Position numbers and translations under genes: made by a program | Shown: piece after piece, positions 33,517 through 46,657 of the stretch | Layout: each line of letters opens with the position of its first letter | Numbering within the stretch: position 1 is the first letter of the stretch | Source of the DNA: Spirodela intermedia | Taxonomy: Eukaryota; Streptophyta; Magnoliopsida; Alismatales; Araceae | Assembly (NCBI GenBank): GCA_902729315.2 | Contig: LR746280.1 | Location: 2,290,501 to 2,354,500, forward strand | Length of the DNA stretch: 64,000 bases | Direction: 5' to 3' | Notes under the pieces: generated by a model | The model's database searches: none | Seen by the model: the letters and a program-made list of their open reading frames with translations, nothing else | Told to the model about the DNA's origin: nothing

Positions 33517-36130
33517 GAGCATCTCCGACGCACGCCTCTCTCTCTCTCTCTCTTCTCTTCTCTTCTCACTGTCTCCTCTCCCTCTCACTTTCTCCCCCTT
33601 CTATCTCTTCTCTCTCTAAAGTCATCTTCTTGTGAGGTTTCATTGTCATTGCTCAGTTTCATGGGGGTGCCTTTATAATATTAGAAGCCTCTGATATCTT
33701 CTCCTCTTCTCAATGGGGTCCTTTTATTACGCCAATATAAATCCTCTTGCTCACCTTCTCTAATTTATAAGTGCATATAATTCTTATTGTTCTTCGTCAC
33801 CAAACTATTATACTCCACCTTGGATATTGCGAGAGCAATAAAATAAATAACTTTATAAAAAAATAACCTTTCCAAAGTTTTTTTTAGGATCTCCGACCCC
33901 CCTCTCTCTCTCTCTCTCTAAAAGCATCCTCTTGTAAGGTATAATTGTCATTTCCCAGTTTTATGGGGGTGCATTTATAATATTACATGCCTCAATTATC
34001 CGCTCCTCTTCTCACCGGGGGGGCTTTTTATTGGGGTCAGCATTCTCTAATTTTAATTCCATATAATTCCTACTAACCTTATTCGCCAAAGTACAGCCCC
34101 ACTAAGCCTTTTTTTAAAAATAAAAAACAATTTTCAAAAGTATCTAGAAATTTCAAAAATTGTGAAACGAATAAGATAAATATTTTTCTAAAAATATCCG
34201 CTCCCAAGTCAGCTTTTTTGGGAAATTTTAGAATCTTTTTGTCCGAATGGGAGTCCTGACGTACGACGTTGACGGCGGTCGGACAGTCCGAATCTTCATG
34301 CGCGATGGTTCGAATTCCGCACATTCTTCGGGGAACAACTGTCATTGTCCATTAAGTGGAGGTGTTTTAGATATTTTCCATCATCCACGCGGCGCATCGG
34401 CCGCGGTCAGCCATATTTAATTATTCCTCCTCCTATAATTAATTATCAAGCAATATTTTATTAAAAAATAATATTCCGAGAACACGAGTTTTATATGAAT
34501 TATCCCTCCTGAAAATATATTCCTTCAAACACCTGCAAGAAAAAAATTCTCTGAATATTTTCACGTAATTTATTTTTTTTGGCCTAAAAATATTCTTAAA
34601 AAATATTTACCTAAATATTTTCATGAAAATAGGATAATTTTTTATATAAAATAAGACTGGCGGGCCCAAAAAGAAAAAAAGCCCTCACAGCTCCTCCCGC
34701 CTCCAGCCCATGACGAAGCTAGGCATTCTTGAGATTTTGTTGACCAGGAGGGTAAGTGGTTCAATCTGGTCAACATCTGACATGGTTTCAAGCGAGGGTT
34801 GGTTGGGTCAAGGCCCTGATATGACCTAGATTTGTAGCGAATTTTGACTTTATTTGTTCCCAAAATTGGATAATTCAAACTCTCTCTTGGATGGGTCTAG
34901 ACCTTCAAAAGGCTAAATTTGGTATAGACCTCATACCATTTGTGGTAAAAAAAAGAAATTAAAAAATGGGTTGGTTGGGTCTAGATATTGCTGTTGATCT
35001 TGGATCCCAAAAACATGGGGGCGATGACAATTTTGTGATTTGTCTTGAATGTGGGGCCCCACAAAAACCACGTGATGATATGGTCAAGGCTCCTCCTTGA
35101 CAAGCATCTCCGAAGAGCGTGGCAGAGTACCTACCGGAGGAATTATTATCTATTTTCGGCAATAAGTTTAATGGTCAACTAGTAGACACCAGCTTTTGAT
35201 CTTGGATTTTTTTCCCTATTTTTGGCCCGACCTCATCCACTAACTCCCCCCCACTTGTCCTGGACAAGACAAGCAATCCTGGGATTACTCCTAGGAAATT
35301 ATTTATTTCGTCTGGATAATAATTATTTATACCTTTTTTGGAACTTATTCCGTGCTCCGTTGTCCGTCACCTGTCGGAATCTTTCCACGCGAGGACACCC
35401 CACTTGCTCCCGTCCGAATTTCGGCGGCGTTAACGTTGCTGGAAGTACCGCGGATCTCGTGTCCGAATCTCTATCGACTCTTCTAGAAGAAAAGGGTGTC
35501 CGTGTAGATTGATGGGACCTCTCGGGTGGGCAACTGTTTATGATATTCTCCACTAAATAATAATAAAATTTTGGATTCAATCAGGGGGGGAATAAAATTA
35601 TATTTTTTTGTAGGGTTTTATATTCAGTTTTTTTCCAGGTGAGAAAATAGTATTAACTTATGAAATACGTAGAATATTAGGTCCCACGACGACGTGGAGG
35701 CGGCCACGTGGCACATGGCTCCCCAATATCTATAAGACTAAATATACATATATTTATAAATAAATTATAATAAAAATATTAACCCCTCTCTCTCTCTGCG
35801 ACTGGCGACGTGGCGGCCCATGTGGCGGCCACATGGCACGTGGCTCCCCCATATCTATAAGACTAAACATACACATATTTAGAAATAAATTATAATAAAA
35901 ATATTAACCTCTCTCTCTCTCTCTCTGTGCGACTGGAGGGCCTCGGGTAACGTCCATGTGGGTTGACCATTCACCCCTAAATGATTTCCTATCCAAAATT
36001 GTAAATTGTCCCACAAGATACCGATTTCATTTAAATTTACAAAAGTACATCCAGATTGTTAATACAGATATAAATACAGAATAATAAGTAAAAAGTCAAC
36101 GTTTGTGTACTTTTATTTACCTATCATAAG
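33517..36130. other. Intergenic with two local tandem duplications
   Basis: A block of about 170-300 bases is duplicated at 33600-33780 and 33910-34085. A unit of about 125 bases is duplicated at about 35683-35805 and 35806-35935. The rest is AT-rich. The small ORFs at 34079-35580 show no family features. Confidence 0.7.
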
Positions 36131-37029
36131 GGGTCATAGTGATGGAGGACTACCATTAGAAGAGCATGTTGGTTGCAGATGAGCGGCTTCCTCCGTAATC
36201 AGAAGAACTGATATGCTATTTTTGGTAGTGAATCTCATAAGGTCCTCCCAGAAATGTGGAGCAGGTTGAGAGCCATGCCACTGTAAAATTCTAGCCCGCT
36301 GACGCCCCCATTTAAGAGTCAACGGATCGTTTTGTGCTTTGCTCAGTGTGGTCCAAGTGCTTCAGTTTTGGTGTATATCTTCTTCCTGCTACCAGAACTG
36401 GTGGTCGGTTCAGATCAGACTCCTCCGGTTGCCCATTTAGAATTTATCCCACGGTTGACTCTTTAAGAACAACATCTTCAGGAATCGAGCAGACTCTGTG
36501 CTGGTTAGTTGACCTGGTTTCAAGAGCATACAGATCGCTGTGTTTTGACTCCAGAGAAGTAAAAAAGCGGAGGCAGAGATCGCCATTCAGGCAAGAATCC
36601 CACCCCACAAAAAAAGGAGGTTTCTTTCTACTTGCCCAGATGCGGAGAAAGTCAAAATGAGCTTCCTATCACAGTGACGGGTCGCCCATCTGCTGCATCC
36701 ACCATTTCCTTAAGAAGCCCAGCTGCCGTGAGGGTTGACCATCTGATTGTCTTCAAAAACGGCAAGCAATAGGCACCCACCTGAAGCTGGTCTCGAGGAT
36801 TATTCGACTCCATCTGTTGAAGAAGACAGGAAACCTAATAAAATAGGGTACATTTTTCCTCCTCGGCAGATGGGCTCATCGTAACAGAGTCAACGCTTGC
36901 ATGGGACATCTTGGAAGTAAGCAGAGGTATAATCCACGGCATTACGGGCCTTTGAAACCCAATAAAAAGGGTTCTTTTTATCTTTTTTCAGCAAATGGGT
37001 TCATCAATATTCCTGACCACATGACAAAT
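36131..37029 (-). other. 3' flank of the JmjC gene
   Basis: Directly downstream of the stop of the minus-strand JmjC gene and probably in part its 3' UTR. An imperfect duplicate of the end of the coding sequence lies at about 36836-36930. ORFs here have no recognised features. Confidence 0.5.
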
Positions 37030-40000
37030 CTAACTCTTGAATGGGATATCTGGGAATAAACTGAGATCAAGCCCACTGCATACGCCATCTGGGCCAAGGA
37101 AAAAATGCTCGATCAGTCTCAGAAGATCACCGGGGCTGCAAAGGCTGACCCTGGAGGAACAGAGTGGATCCAATTTCTGAAGAACTGAAGGGGAGAAGCA
37201 CGCAGAGAAGTAGCCATCTGAAAGGAAGGATTCGCTGTTCAACTCAAGATCTTGTTCCTTCAGTTCATCGTTCAGGCCATTCGATTCCATGATGGCCCTG
37301 GCGAATTCTTGGAATTCATCCTCTCCCAATGTTCTATCGACATCACACAACAAACTCCAATCTTCCCCTGAGTATCTGGGCAGATTATCCTCGGTAAATG
37401 CTTCGACAGACTCCATACCCTTAGCGACATTGTATACTGCAATTAGGTTAGAGACGAGGTGCTGGACCACCTTGGTCAACGAGGAGAAGAGCGAGCTTTC
37501 CTCTCTTTTCAGCTGGCGCAGCAAGACCGAGCTGGCCACTGTCCATCTAACGATGAATATGAAGAAGTCATAGAAGTTCATGCCTGTGGGTAGTCAAGAA
37601 ACGAAGAAGGCGGCAGTTTCAGCAAAGTGTTCTTTGACTTTCCTTAAAATGGTCAAGTCAAGTCGTACTCATTTACCTGTGTTCGCTGCAAGATTCCTCT
37701 GGCACAGCCACTCAAAGTCATCACATATGTCGCGGATGTCTTCTATGTAGTTCTTCGCTTCACAGTAGTCACTGAGGAGCAAATTCCACTGCGAAAACAG
37801 TAAGTGTTGAAATCGAGTGTGAAGAAAAAAGCAAAACATAAATTTCACCAAGCTTTCTAGCGTTGACTCACCACGAAGTCCAGATTGTGGCCATTAAACC
37901 AGTTGTGGTTTATAGATATCGTATCTTCCTGTAAGACCAGAAGATAATTATAAATTGCTCCTAAATGAGCGTAAAAAAAAAATTAAAATCCGTGAAAGTA
38001 GATACTTAGATAAATAACTAATGGTCAACTACAACCATGATCGTCCATTTCACTGTCAAAACACAACCAAATAACGAAGCATATGCACCTTGCTTGAAGT
38101 CTAAACAGTAGATGAGCAGGAAACTGTAATGCACATCCAGCAGGAATACAACTTCCTGAGCCTCATGTAACAGTTCAAAGCGCCGAGAGGCGGAAACGTG
38201 ATTGCAAGATTAGCCAGAACGATGAAATATACAGCATTTAAGGGAATGGATAAGTAAGAAAGCAAATGAATGGTAACCATGATAATGCCTACAGATGGCA
38301 AAATATGAGCGGCAAACTTTACCAGGTTATGAACTTGATGAAACCATCCACTAGGGACAAAAATGATGTCACCTTTTTCTTGAACACACTCCCACCAAAC
38401 AGTCTGTATATAAAATAAGCACTCAGATTAGACAGAACTAGTCAAGGAACAGTATATGATGACTAATTACCTGTGGAAATCCTGGGAATTGATTTTCACA
38501 GACTTCGTCAAAGATGTTGTAGACAGTATTTCTCTGGTTTCTGTATGCATTCAATGAAAAATAGTAATTGTCCGAATTAAATGAAAATAATCAGATATGA
38601 ATTACACCATTAGATGCATGAACAGTGAATTTTAGGCTAACTTTCATCTCTCAGAAATTCTCTAAACCAAAAATATGAAACAAAAGGGTAAGAAGAGGAT
38701 GTGATCAGTGCTTCTGAGTGGCAGGGGGGGGGAGGGGGGGGGGTGGGTTGGTGGGGGAGGGGTTCTCACCTTATTAACTTATAAAATATATACCTTGACA
38801 TTTTTAATGAGGGTTTTTCTAAATAAATGAGATGCATGCTAAATCACTCTCCCCAACGACAATTCCCCTTTCTCATGCAAGCAGGGGCAGCGGATGTCAT
38901 CTCATCAATTCGCTATTTTTTTTTCTTTGCACCTGCCCTTCACTCTTCATCTTCCTCTGTTTTCCACTGCTCATGACGGGTTCTGGTCTCTTGCATTTTT
39001 TCTCAGGTGACAATGCTCTCGCCGGAAATTAGGAAATCAGAATGAGATGAAATCAGATTTTCCATAGAACCGACCAATTTGACCTCATCTTAAATGGGTT
39101 TTTTTTTATTTTTAATTTTACTAATTACTGAAAGTGTAAGACCTAGATCCCTCTCACCCAAAGAACGGATCAGACACTGCCGATCCAATCTGAATTACCA
39201 AACGGGTTTGAAGAAGGCAAACTTGTGGTACAATGGCAGAATGTAGTTTTGCAATTTTTTCTATGGATAGAAAGTTCATCCAGCTCGAACTTATGAGCTG
39301 GACAGACAATATACCAGCATACTTGGAATCCTGGACATACCTGTCAAACAAAAGCCGGCTCTGGAAAGGTGGTAAAAGATACCAGTGCTTCTTCCCACAC
39401 ACATTTGCAGACCAGCTGTAAGATCTGAACACATCAGCATGAAGAGGAGTCCAAGTACCTGGGCAAGCGGAGCACAGTATCTAGGTAAAGGTTCAATATA
39501 AAATTGGATCAAGAGAAACACTTACAGACAGATGGACAAAACGAAGAAAAGTGCACACAAGAGGCTGAGGGCAACTCAAATGAAAGACACCAGAGAGCAA
39601 AACAAATGTCAATAGCAGTAATACATCCTATCATATCAGCACAAACCTTTGGGTCCCATGTAAACGAACCGATAGTCAGAACAGTTTATTTCATTTTGAT
39701 CACGCTGCATTTTTGAACCCTGGTGCATGTTGTAGCTGTCGAGGTAGATGTTAAGCCAGTCATCACGAAAAAATGATGGGGTTTCGTACGCCACATATGC
39801 AGGGTGTTCCTGAGGATCAACTGAAAAGATGGTGAGGAAAGAAAACTAATTTGAACGATAGTTTAAAATTCCGTCAGATGAAATATTTACCATTCCCATG
39901 TTTTTTTTTACATTGGGGTATAATGTTTACAGCCTCTAAATGCACAAGCACTGAAATGCACAAGCACAAGCTCTGAAATATTTAGTCTCCAATCTGTATA

Positions 40001-41852
40001 AAACCTATCACATTTTAACCTAAAATGGCACAGTATCTGTCTAGTTCCTCATTCATAATCAACTATTTTCTCAAAATTCAAAAGATTTTCATGTATGGTT
40101 GCAACCTTTTTGTTAGACGTGGATGCCAAGGACAACCCTGCCTCATTTCAAGGAAAGGTATCTCCAACCCAGAACAAAAAATGGAAAAAAAAATGAAACA
40201 AAGATCATTGAAGCAACCTCCAAATTAAGAAAAATAAAGAAAGCTGATGAAACTCGCATCATACCTTAACAAAATGCCAGTCCTTGAGATAAAGAAGAGG
40301 CTGAGAATCTTCATTGAGATTCGTATTTTTACTATGACAGCTTCCAGCAGAAAACATCTCCCAGTAGTCCATGAATTCTGAAACAGACATTTCAGTTCTC
40401 TTCTGATCAGTGAACTCCCTTCTGGAGCAGTCCGCTACCTACAGGTTTTTGACGGGCTCGAGTTAGCATAAAAAAAAAAAAAAAGAATCCCATACTCTTC
40501 TTCCTAACAACGCAGGGTATTCAAAATTTTCCACAAAAAAATGGAACACTAGAGATGAGACAGGAGTAAAGATGGTAATTAGTCTAGCAGACCAAGGCAG
40601 CATTGGTTTTAATCTGAACAATAGTCAGAGATGAATGATGGAGTAGCTGTAGGGATTATATGATTACCTAAGAATTGCCAAAGTCAAATGAACCAATGTT
40701 CAAGTGCTATCATTAAAAAAAAACTCCATCAAACCTCAAGATTTAACCGATATGCAGATCAAGATAGCTTGTATGTGTTCTTTTTAATGCCAAAAAACAA
40801 GTAAATGACAGCATATCAACCTCAAAATATAACCCATATACAGAGCGAGATAGCATGTATGTGGTTCTTTTTAATGCCAAAAAACAAGTAAATGACAGCA
40901 TATCAATCTTATTCCACAATGTATGAGGAGGTCGTAAACACAAGAAAGAAATTGAATATTGCACAAGTTAGAAAGAGGTGAAGCATTCGATCCTTAACAG
41001 TGGTCACAATAGCGTTTACTGCTCTGCTGAGAACCTGAAGAAAGTGTAGAGATAAGAGAAGTCGCATGAGTCAAAGGAGAACTTCTCCAGTAAGAAGGCG
41101 AATAGATTGGATACATGCAGCGGATCCAATTGCGCATCCACTGAGAGGTTCATTAGAAAGAACAAGTGTTTTAAACGCACAGGAGATGGGGACTGCCGGT
41201 GGACATGAAGAAAATACGAAGAACAGGTGCTTTAAGTAGCATCGGAAAGATTCATGGTTTGACAGAGGGATTTTGGAAGATAATATTCACAATTTGGCCG
41301 TAGAAACTAGGGTTTATCGTGCAGGATCAATAGACCCTTGGAAAAGATTGCAGAAAAATCTACTAATTTATCTGCTTTGTAAGCAAATATTAAGGCATGA
41401 GACTGCTGTTGCTAGATGCAAAGAAGGATCGACAGTAGTGCAGTCATCTGTCATACGTTCATCTTCTCCTATAGAACAAACACTAAAGCCTCCGAAAATG
41501 CGGGAGACAGAGCTCTAAAAGGAAACTGACGGCGATTTCCGAGTCGTGCTCTGTACATTCTGCCCATCAACGATCACCGACCTCCGCTATCTTCAAGGAC
41601 AAAGGTTGAGAGAGAAACCAAGAGACAGAGTGAGAGATCTACCGTAACTTTGGAAACCCCAAAGTGGGCAGAGAGGAAGCCCAGATTGGGGCGCCCATCG
41701 TCGGTTACCCAGTCCTCGCAAGCCCTCCACCCCTCCATGAGCCCCGTTAGCACGACGGGCTGGTTCTTCGTGAGATATCTTTCTGCGAACTCTGCATATC
41801 GCAGCTCCTTCCCGTTCACCCTCGCGATCTTCCCTTCAATTCTGAGGCCCAT
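37030..41852 (-). CDS. JMJ20: JmjC-domain oxygenase, JMJD4/Arabidopsis JMJ20 type (9 exons, 512 aa)
   Basis: Exons 41852-41643, 40438-40265, 39809-39647, 39458-39341, 38540-38471, 38403-38323, 37928-37872, 37788-37677 and 37583-37030; all junctions are GT-AG and in phase. The N-terminus reads RVNGKELRYAEFAERYL and NQPVVLTGLMEGWRACEDW. The JmjC core has TPLHADVF (His189 and Asp191, Fe(II) ligands), SANVCGKKHWYLLPP, and IIFVPSGWFHQVHNL (His267, third ligand), then DTISINHNWFNGHNL. The C-terminal 180 residues are helical and acidic. Enzymes of this fold use Fe(II), O2 and 2-oxoglutarate. Arabidopsis JMJ20 is reported to act on histone arginine methylation in germination, while human JMJD4 hydroxylates a lysine in release factor eRF1, so the substrate here is open. 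The symbol is by similarity from memory. Confidence 0.88.
38720..38764 (+). repeat. G-rich tract in JmjC intron 4
   Basis: Runs of 9-10 G separated by single bases, followed by GGGTTGGTGGGGGAGGGG. It fits G-quadruplex spacing on the plus strand, the template strand of this gene. Confidence 0.85.
40744..40908. repeat. 82-bp tandem duplication in JmjC intron 1
   Basis: Two adjacent units sharing TTCTTTTTAATGCCAAAAAA followed by CAAGTAAATGACAGCATATCAA; the second half of the units is identical, so the duplication is recent. Confidence 0.9.
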
Positions 41853-42455
41853 TTTCTCCGATACCCCCCCTCCCTCGCCGGAGAACGCTCAGATGATCAA
41901 AAGCTATAAATTTCGACCAGTTCGAGCTCATCCGAACTCAATTCCGTGCAAATTAGTCTTTTTTACGTCAGAATCAAAGAAAATTGTCCGCTGGTTCCGA
42001 ATTCACCGCCCATCAACGAGAACAATCAATCCAGCTGACCTGCTGCCGAATGCATTTTCCATTGTCTTCCAAGAAATATATATATTATACGCTTTATTTG
42101 ATATAGAATAATATAAATTGTAGTATGTGGCCTTCAAAAGGCCCAGCCTCGGGCTTCACGAATGTCCCCGCCCGAGTTCTTCAGCAATTGCCGAGCCCTA
42201 ACCTTCCTCCAGAGGGCAGCCCCGAAAATGAGCCTGGATCCGATAGGCCCAACCCAGCTCTCCTTATACACAACCCATGTTTGTATACATATAGAGATAG
42301 ATAGGTAGCTAGAGAGAGAGAGAGAGGCCCAACCCAGCTCTCTTTATGCGCCACCCATGTATGTATACCTATAGAGATAGATAGATCGCTAGAGAGAGAG
42401 AGAGAGAGGACCAACCCAGCTCTCCTTATGTGTCACCCATGAACGTATACGTATA

Positions 42456-42523
<68 letters not shown>

Positions 42524-42550
42524 ACAGCCCTCTTTATACCTTGTATATAT

Positions 42551-42583
<33 letters not shown>

Positions 42584-42593
42584 GATGGATAGC

Positions 42594-42630
<37 letters not shown>

Positions 42631-43068
42631 TTAGCTACACTGATAACAAATCGAGATTAGTCCATTTGGGTCGGGTGAGATAGGTATCCCACATAGAGTC
42701 CCCCCAAGACCTATTTTGAATGGGTATCCTCAATCAAGAAATTACCACAAGAAGATGTAGAGTTCCATAATCGGCAAGTCTCTACGGAATCATGCTCCGA
42801 CCCTAAACAATACATCAGAACCGCCTTCCCTCTCACACTGCAAGTCGCATGGATGGGGGGTGGAAGATTCTCACACCCCTCCCCACTTTAAGTGCCCCCA
42901 ACAACCCATCAAACCCACTCACTCTCATCATTCCAAAAGAGATGATGATGATCATGATGGTGATGATGATCATGATCGATGATGATCGATGATGATCGAT
43001 GATGGTGATGCTAATTGGGGTGAAAGATGAAGACCACCATTTCAGGAAAATATGCCAAAAAAGAAGGA
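41853..43068. repeat. Intergenic with 82-bp repeats and several microsatellites
   Basis: Three units of about 82 bp at about 42246-42480 share CCCAACCCAGCTCTCCTTAT, CACCCATG and TATAGAGATAGATAG, each ending in a GA run. Then (GA)n at 42471-42519, (TA)n at about 42555-42582, (GA)n at 42594-42627 and a GATGATCGATGAT array at 42941-43010. The region next to 41853 is the promoter of the JmjC gene and that next to 43068 the 3' flank of the PPR gene. Confidence 0.85.
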
Positions 43069-46000
43069 TCATTCAGGGCATACCACATCGAGAAGCAGCC
43101 TCTCGGTGGCCTCGCTGGCTGCAACTCCCTCCATCTTCAGCCTCTGCCGCATCCCCGGGCAGGCCTTGCCGGCGGCGGCATACACCCTGATCAGGGACTC
43201 GAGCAGCTCCGCCTCCAGCCGCCGCCTCACCGACTTCACCAGCCCAATAAGCTTCTCCGCACTGGCCACGTCCTTTTGCTCCTCAAAGTGGGCCATCAGC
43301 GAGTCAACCGCCCCAGCCGGTGGATCCCACTCCCTCCCTTGGCTCCGCCCCTTCTTGACCGCTCTATCAGCACAGTCAAGGGCGGGCCCCATCTCGCCTC
43401 TGACCAGGTAATAGTCCATGAAAATCTCCCAGGTCTTGGCATTGAGTCGCCCCCCTTTGACTTTTGCTCGCTTCCTGATGTCCTCAGCATCGTTGATCCT
43501 TCCCTCTTTGGTGTAGGCTCTTATGAGGGCGTTGACCACCCGGATGTCATAATTGGAGCAGCTGGACTCCCACTCCTTGAAGCAGGCCTCTGCGCCAGGT
43601 AGGTCCTTGAGGTTGACCAGGACCTGTATCATGTTCAAGTAGCTGATGTTAGCCATCTTACGGAAGGCGAGCTTGATTGATCGCCAGATCCGGTGGACTT
43701 CAACGAGGTTCCCCGTCCGGCCGTAGAGCGTGATGAGGAACTGGTAGGCTCCCAAGTCGCGGGCCCCATTCCGATTCTCCAGCTCCTTGAGTGCCACCTC
43801 AGCCTTCTGGAACAATCCGGCCTCCACATAGATCGACGCCAGGTTGCTGTAGGTGGTCCAGTCAGCGCTGACGCGACCATCTCTCCTCATCTCCTCCACA
43901 ACTCTCTCTACACCGGGGATGTCCTGCATGGCGGCGAGGGCCCGCATCCACACATTGTAGGTGTAGCAGTCGGGCATGACGTCAGCACCCTTCATCTCCT
44001 GGATGATGCTCGGGATCTTCTCTGGATGGTGGGTTTTGGTGTGAAGAGTCATCAGGCTGTTGTAGGACATTGCGCTCGTGTTGAACCTCAGCTCCTTCAT
44101 CTTCTCCATGAGGGCTTCGGCTTTTTCAGTCATGAGCTCCTTACAGTAGCAGTTGAGGAGGGAGCCATAGGCAAGGTGGTTTTTAGCAGGTTCTGGAAGG
44201 TTCACGAAGTACTCTTCGGCAGAGGCGATTCCCCTTGACTTTGCGATGAGGTCAAGGCGTATTGCGTGGTCGCTGGGAGTCAAGTTCATGCCTCTTCTGG
44301 ACATCACCTCTGAAAGCTGCAGCAGAGGCGATCATACTGTGAGAGATCAAGGATAAAACTATACATCACTTGAAAATTTGGCTAGTAGATCGATGAGATG
44401 GTGTGAGGCAAAGCCCATGGGCACTGGGAAGTGGAAAGAGAAATAGCAAAGGGGAACCGACATTGGGTTCACCATCAACACTGCAGACCCATTTAGTCTG
44501 AAATGCATAATATAACCTTTGACTTGGTGAGCTAGATACTGAAGATTCAGGGTCCCTCCTTTATAAGTACAATCAGAAAGATTGTTTGGTCAAAGGGCAT
44601 CTATCTAATGCTTACAATTGAGGGTTTTTCGGCTAACTATTCTTAACCTAATACGTATAAATTGGAACTGGTGGAGCCATGTTGGTAACCATGTCGGTGA
44701 CATCAATTTTGGTCGTCAGAGTATGTAAATATTTTATGATCATGAAGTATCCAATAATTGAGAAAATGGCCTAGAGGAGAATATAGATAGCTTAAGTACA
44801 TGACTAACCCAATCCATGACTGCACAGAGCACCATTTTTCCATTCTGGCACAAAATTACTGTACCTTGAGTATGACATGAACGTGGCAATAATCAACTGA
44901 GGTAAATTCTTAAGGTAACTATGTCTTCTTAGAGTCATGGAATCCTCCCTCTCATTATATGTTTCACTGCAACTACAGATACTGAAAAGAAGGAAAGCAG
45001 CGAAATAACCTCAGATATAAATACACAAAAATGAACTTTTTCATCACAACCCCTGTAGACTGAATTTCAAATAATATAATAGAATCCATCGGAAGAAAGA
45101 AAGCATAGCCGCACCCAACTAACTGAGGAACTAATATTATTAGGAAAGGGGAAAGTGGAAAGTGCCATGGAGAGGGACAGGAACAATACCACCAGTACAC
45201 ATAAAAACAATGGAAGCCACAACAGTAGATTTTAAAAAAAAAACGCACCCAACCAACTTAACAATTTAAATTATAAGAGAGGGAAGGGGGGATCACACCA
45301 GGACACCTTATCCTTACAAGATGCTTGATGATTGTAAAAAACTTCTCCTTCGAATGACTTCATAGACCTCCATTGTCAAAAAAATTCACAGAGAGCACAC
45401 TTCTAGTCCAAGATGGTTGATGTCCTCCCATCCCATCCAAGCATGCCACCCTTTCTTCATTTATCACCTAACATCTCCTCTTCATTGAAGCCTGTTGGAA
45501 ACCGACATCACAACCGTTCCAACCTTCTGAGGTACATGGCCCAAAATCCTCCATATAAAAGAGATCAAAGGGCTTGGCACACTGAAACCACCAGATTACA
45601 TGCAGCAAGGCCTTCAGCTTCCTACTTATCAGATCTCTCAGTCGAATGTAGTCCAGCAAACGCTGCGATGCCAACTACATCATTAGCAGTTCCCAAGATT
45701 CACTGCTAGTAGCAATTTTAGCATAAGCTTTGGTATTTTCCATTACTTCAGGTTATACAATTGAAATAATATTTTAATAGTAGAATCCCTCTTCATGTCG
45801 TTGTCCATTCTCATAGTTCCATAAAAATGATGTCCCAAAATTGTTGTCGTTGTAGGACATCAAGAGAACAGGTTTAACACATAAATAAAGAATGTTCTGC
45901 TCTGGTAGAAATATTTAGGTGTTTCTCTTTTACCTTCTCTCAAAAGTATACGTATACGAGATGATATAAATTCTTCTTCATTCTGTGGTACTCATAGAAG

Positions 46001-46657
46001 AGACCGAATGAGAATAGTTTCCTGGATCCGAACTTCTTTATTACTTCTAGGTCTTCTTTCAAAAGACAGAGAAAATGCAACTCCTACAACTGATTCCCCT
46101 AAGGTCACGGAGAGAAGAATTCAATGCATAGAACCTCACATTTTCAGAGAATCATTTAAATTAAAGCTTAAGATGTTTTGAATTTGGATTTGAAATAGAA
46201 AAACCAAAATCCCAGAGAAAGCACTGCATAGTAAAATATCGTCTTGGAAGCGCGAATAAATAAATAAGTATAAAAATTCCAACGGCAAACTGGGAGTAGC
46301 AAAGCGCAATTTTTTTTCGTTTTTTTCTGGCGTAAATGAAAAAAGTTTAGCAATGAATCCGCTCAGAAACAGATCATACTGTTCATGGACATATCCCGAA
46401 TCAACACATCTGCTCGATCCACTTACCTTGAGAGCGGGGCGGTATCGTCGGCGGCTTCTGAGCTTGCGGAGAGACACGCCGACTTCCCACTTGAAGACGC
46501 GCTTGCGACTCTTGAGGAACCCGTCAAGCTCCTTCTTCACGCTGGCCTCCGCGCTGCCCTCCCTGAAGAGCCGCCTGTACAGCACCTCCTCCAGGTACTT
46601 GCTCGACCGCCTCGCAATCTGCTTCGTCTTCCTCATCACTATCCCTGCGGTCGCCAT
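43069..46657 (-). CDS. P-class pentatricopeptide repeat protein, At1g60770-like (2 exons, 492 aa)
   Basis: Exon 1 46657-46427 and exon 2 44316-43069, split by a 2.1-kb intron; the join gives SRRRYRPALK then LSEVMSRRGMN in frame. The N-terminus (RKTKQIARRSSKYLEEVLYR) is basic and suits an organelle presequence. The ELDGFLKSRKRVFKWEVG motif and about nine P-type PPR repeats follow (for example YGSLLNCYCKELMTEKAEAL, YNSLMTLHTKTHHPEKIP, YTYNVWMRALAAMQDIPGVE). P-class proteins act in organelle RNA stability, splicing or translation rather than editing. The overall match is to the plant group that includes Arabidopsis At1g60770, predicted mitochondrial. It shares its upstream region with SPC25. Confidence 0.9.

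Noticed and set aside
36334-36660. A 108-aa plus-strand frame downstream of the JmjC gene.
   Set aside because: It has no recognisable domain or splice context and lies in the probable 3' flank of a minus-strand gene.
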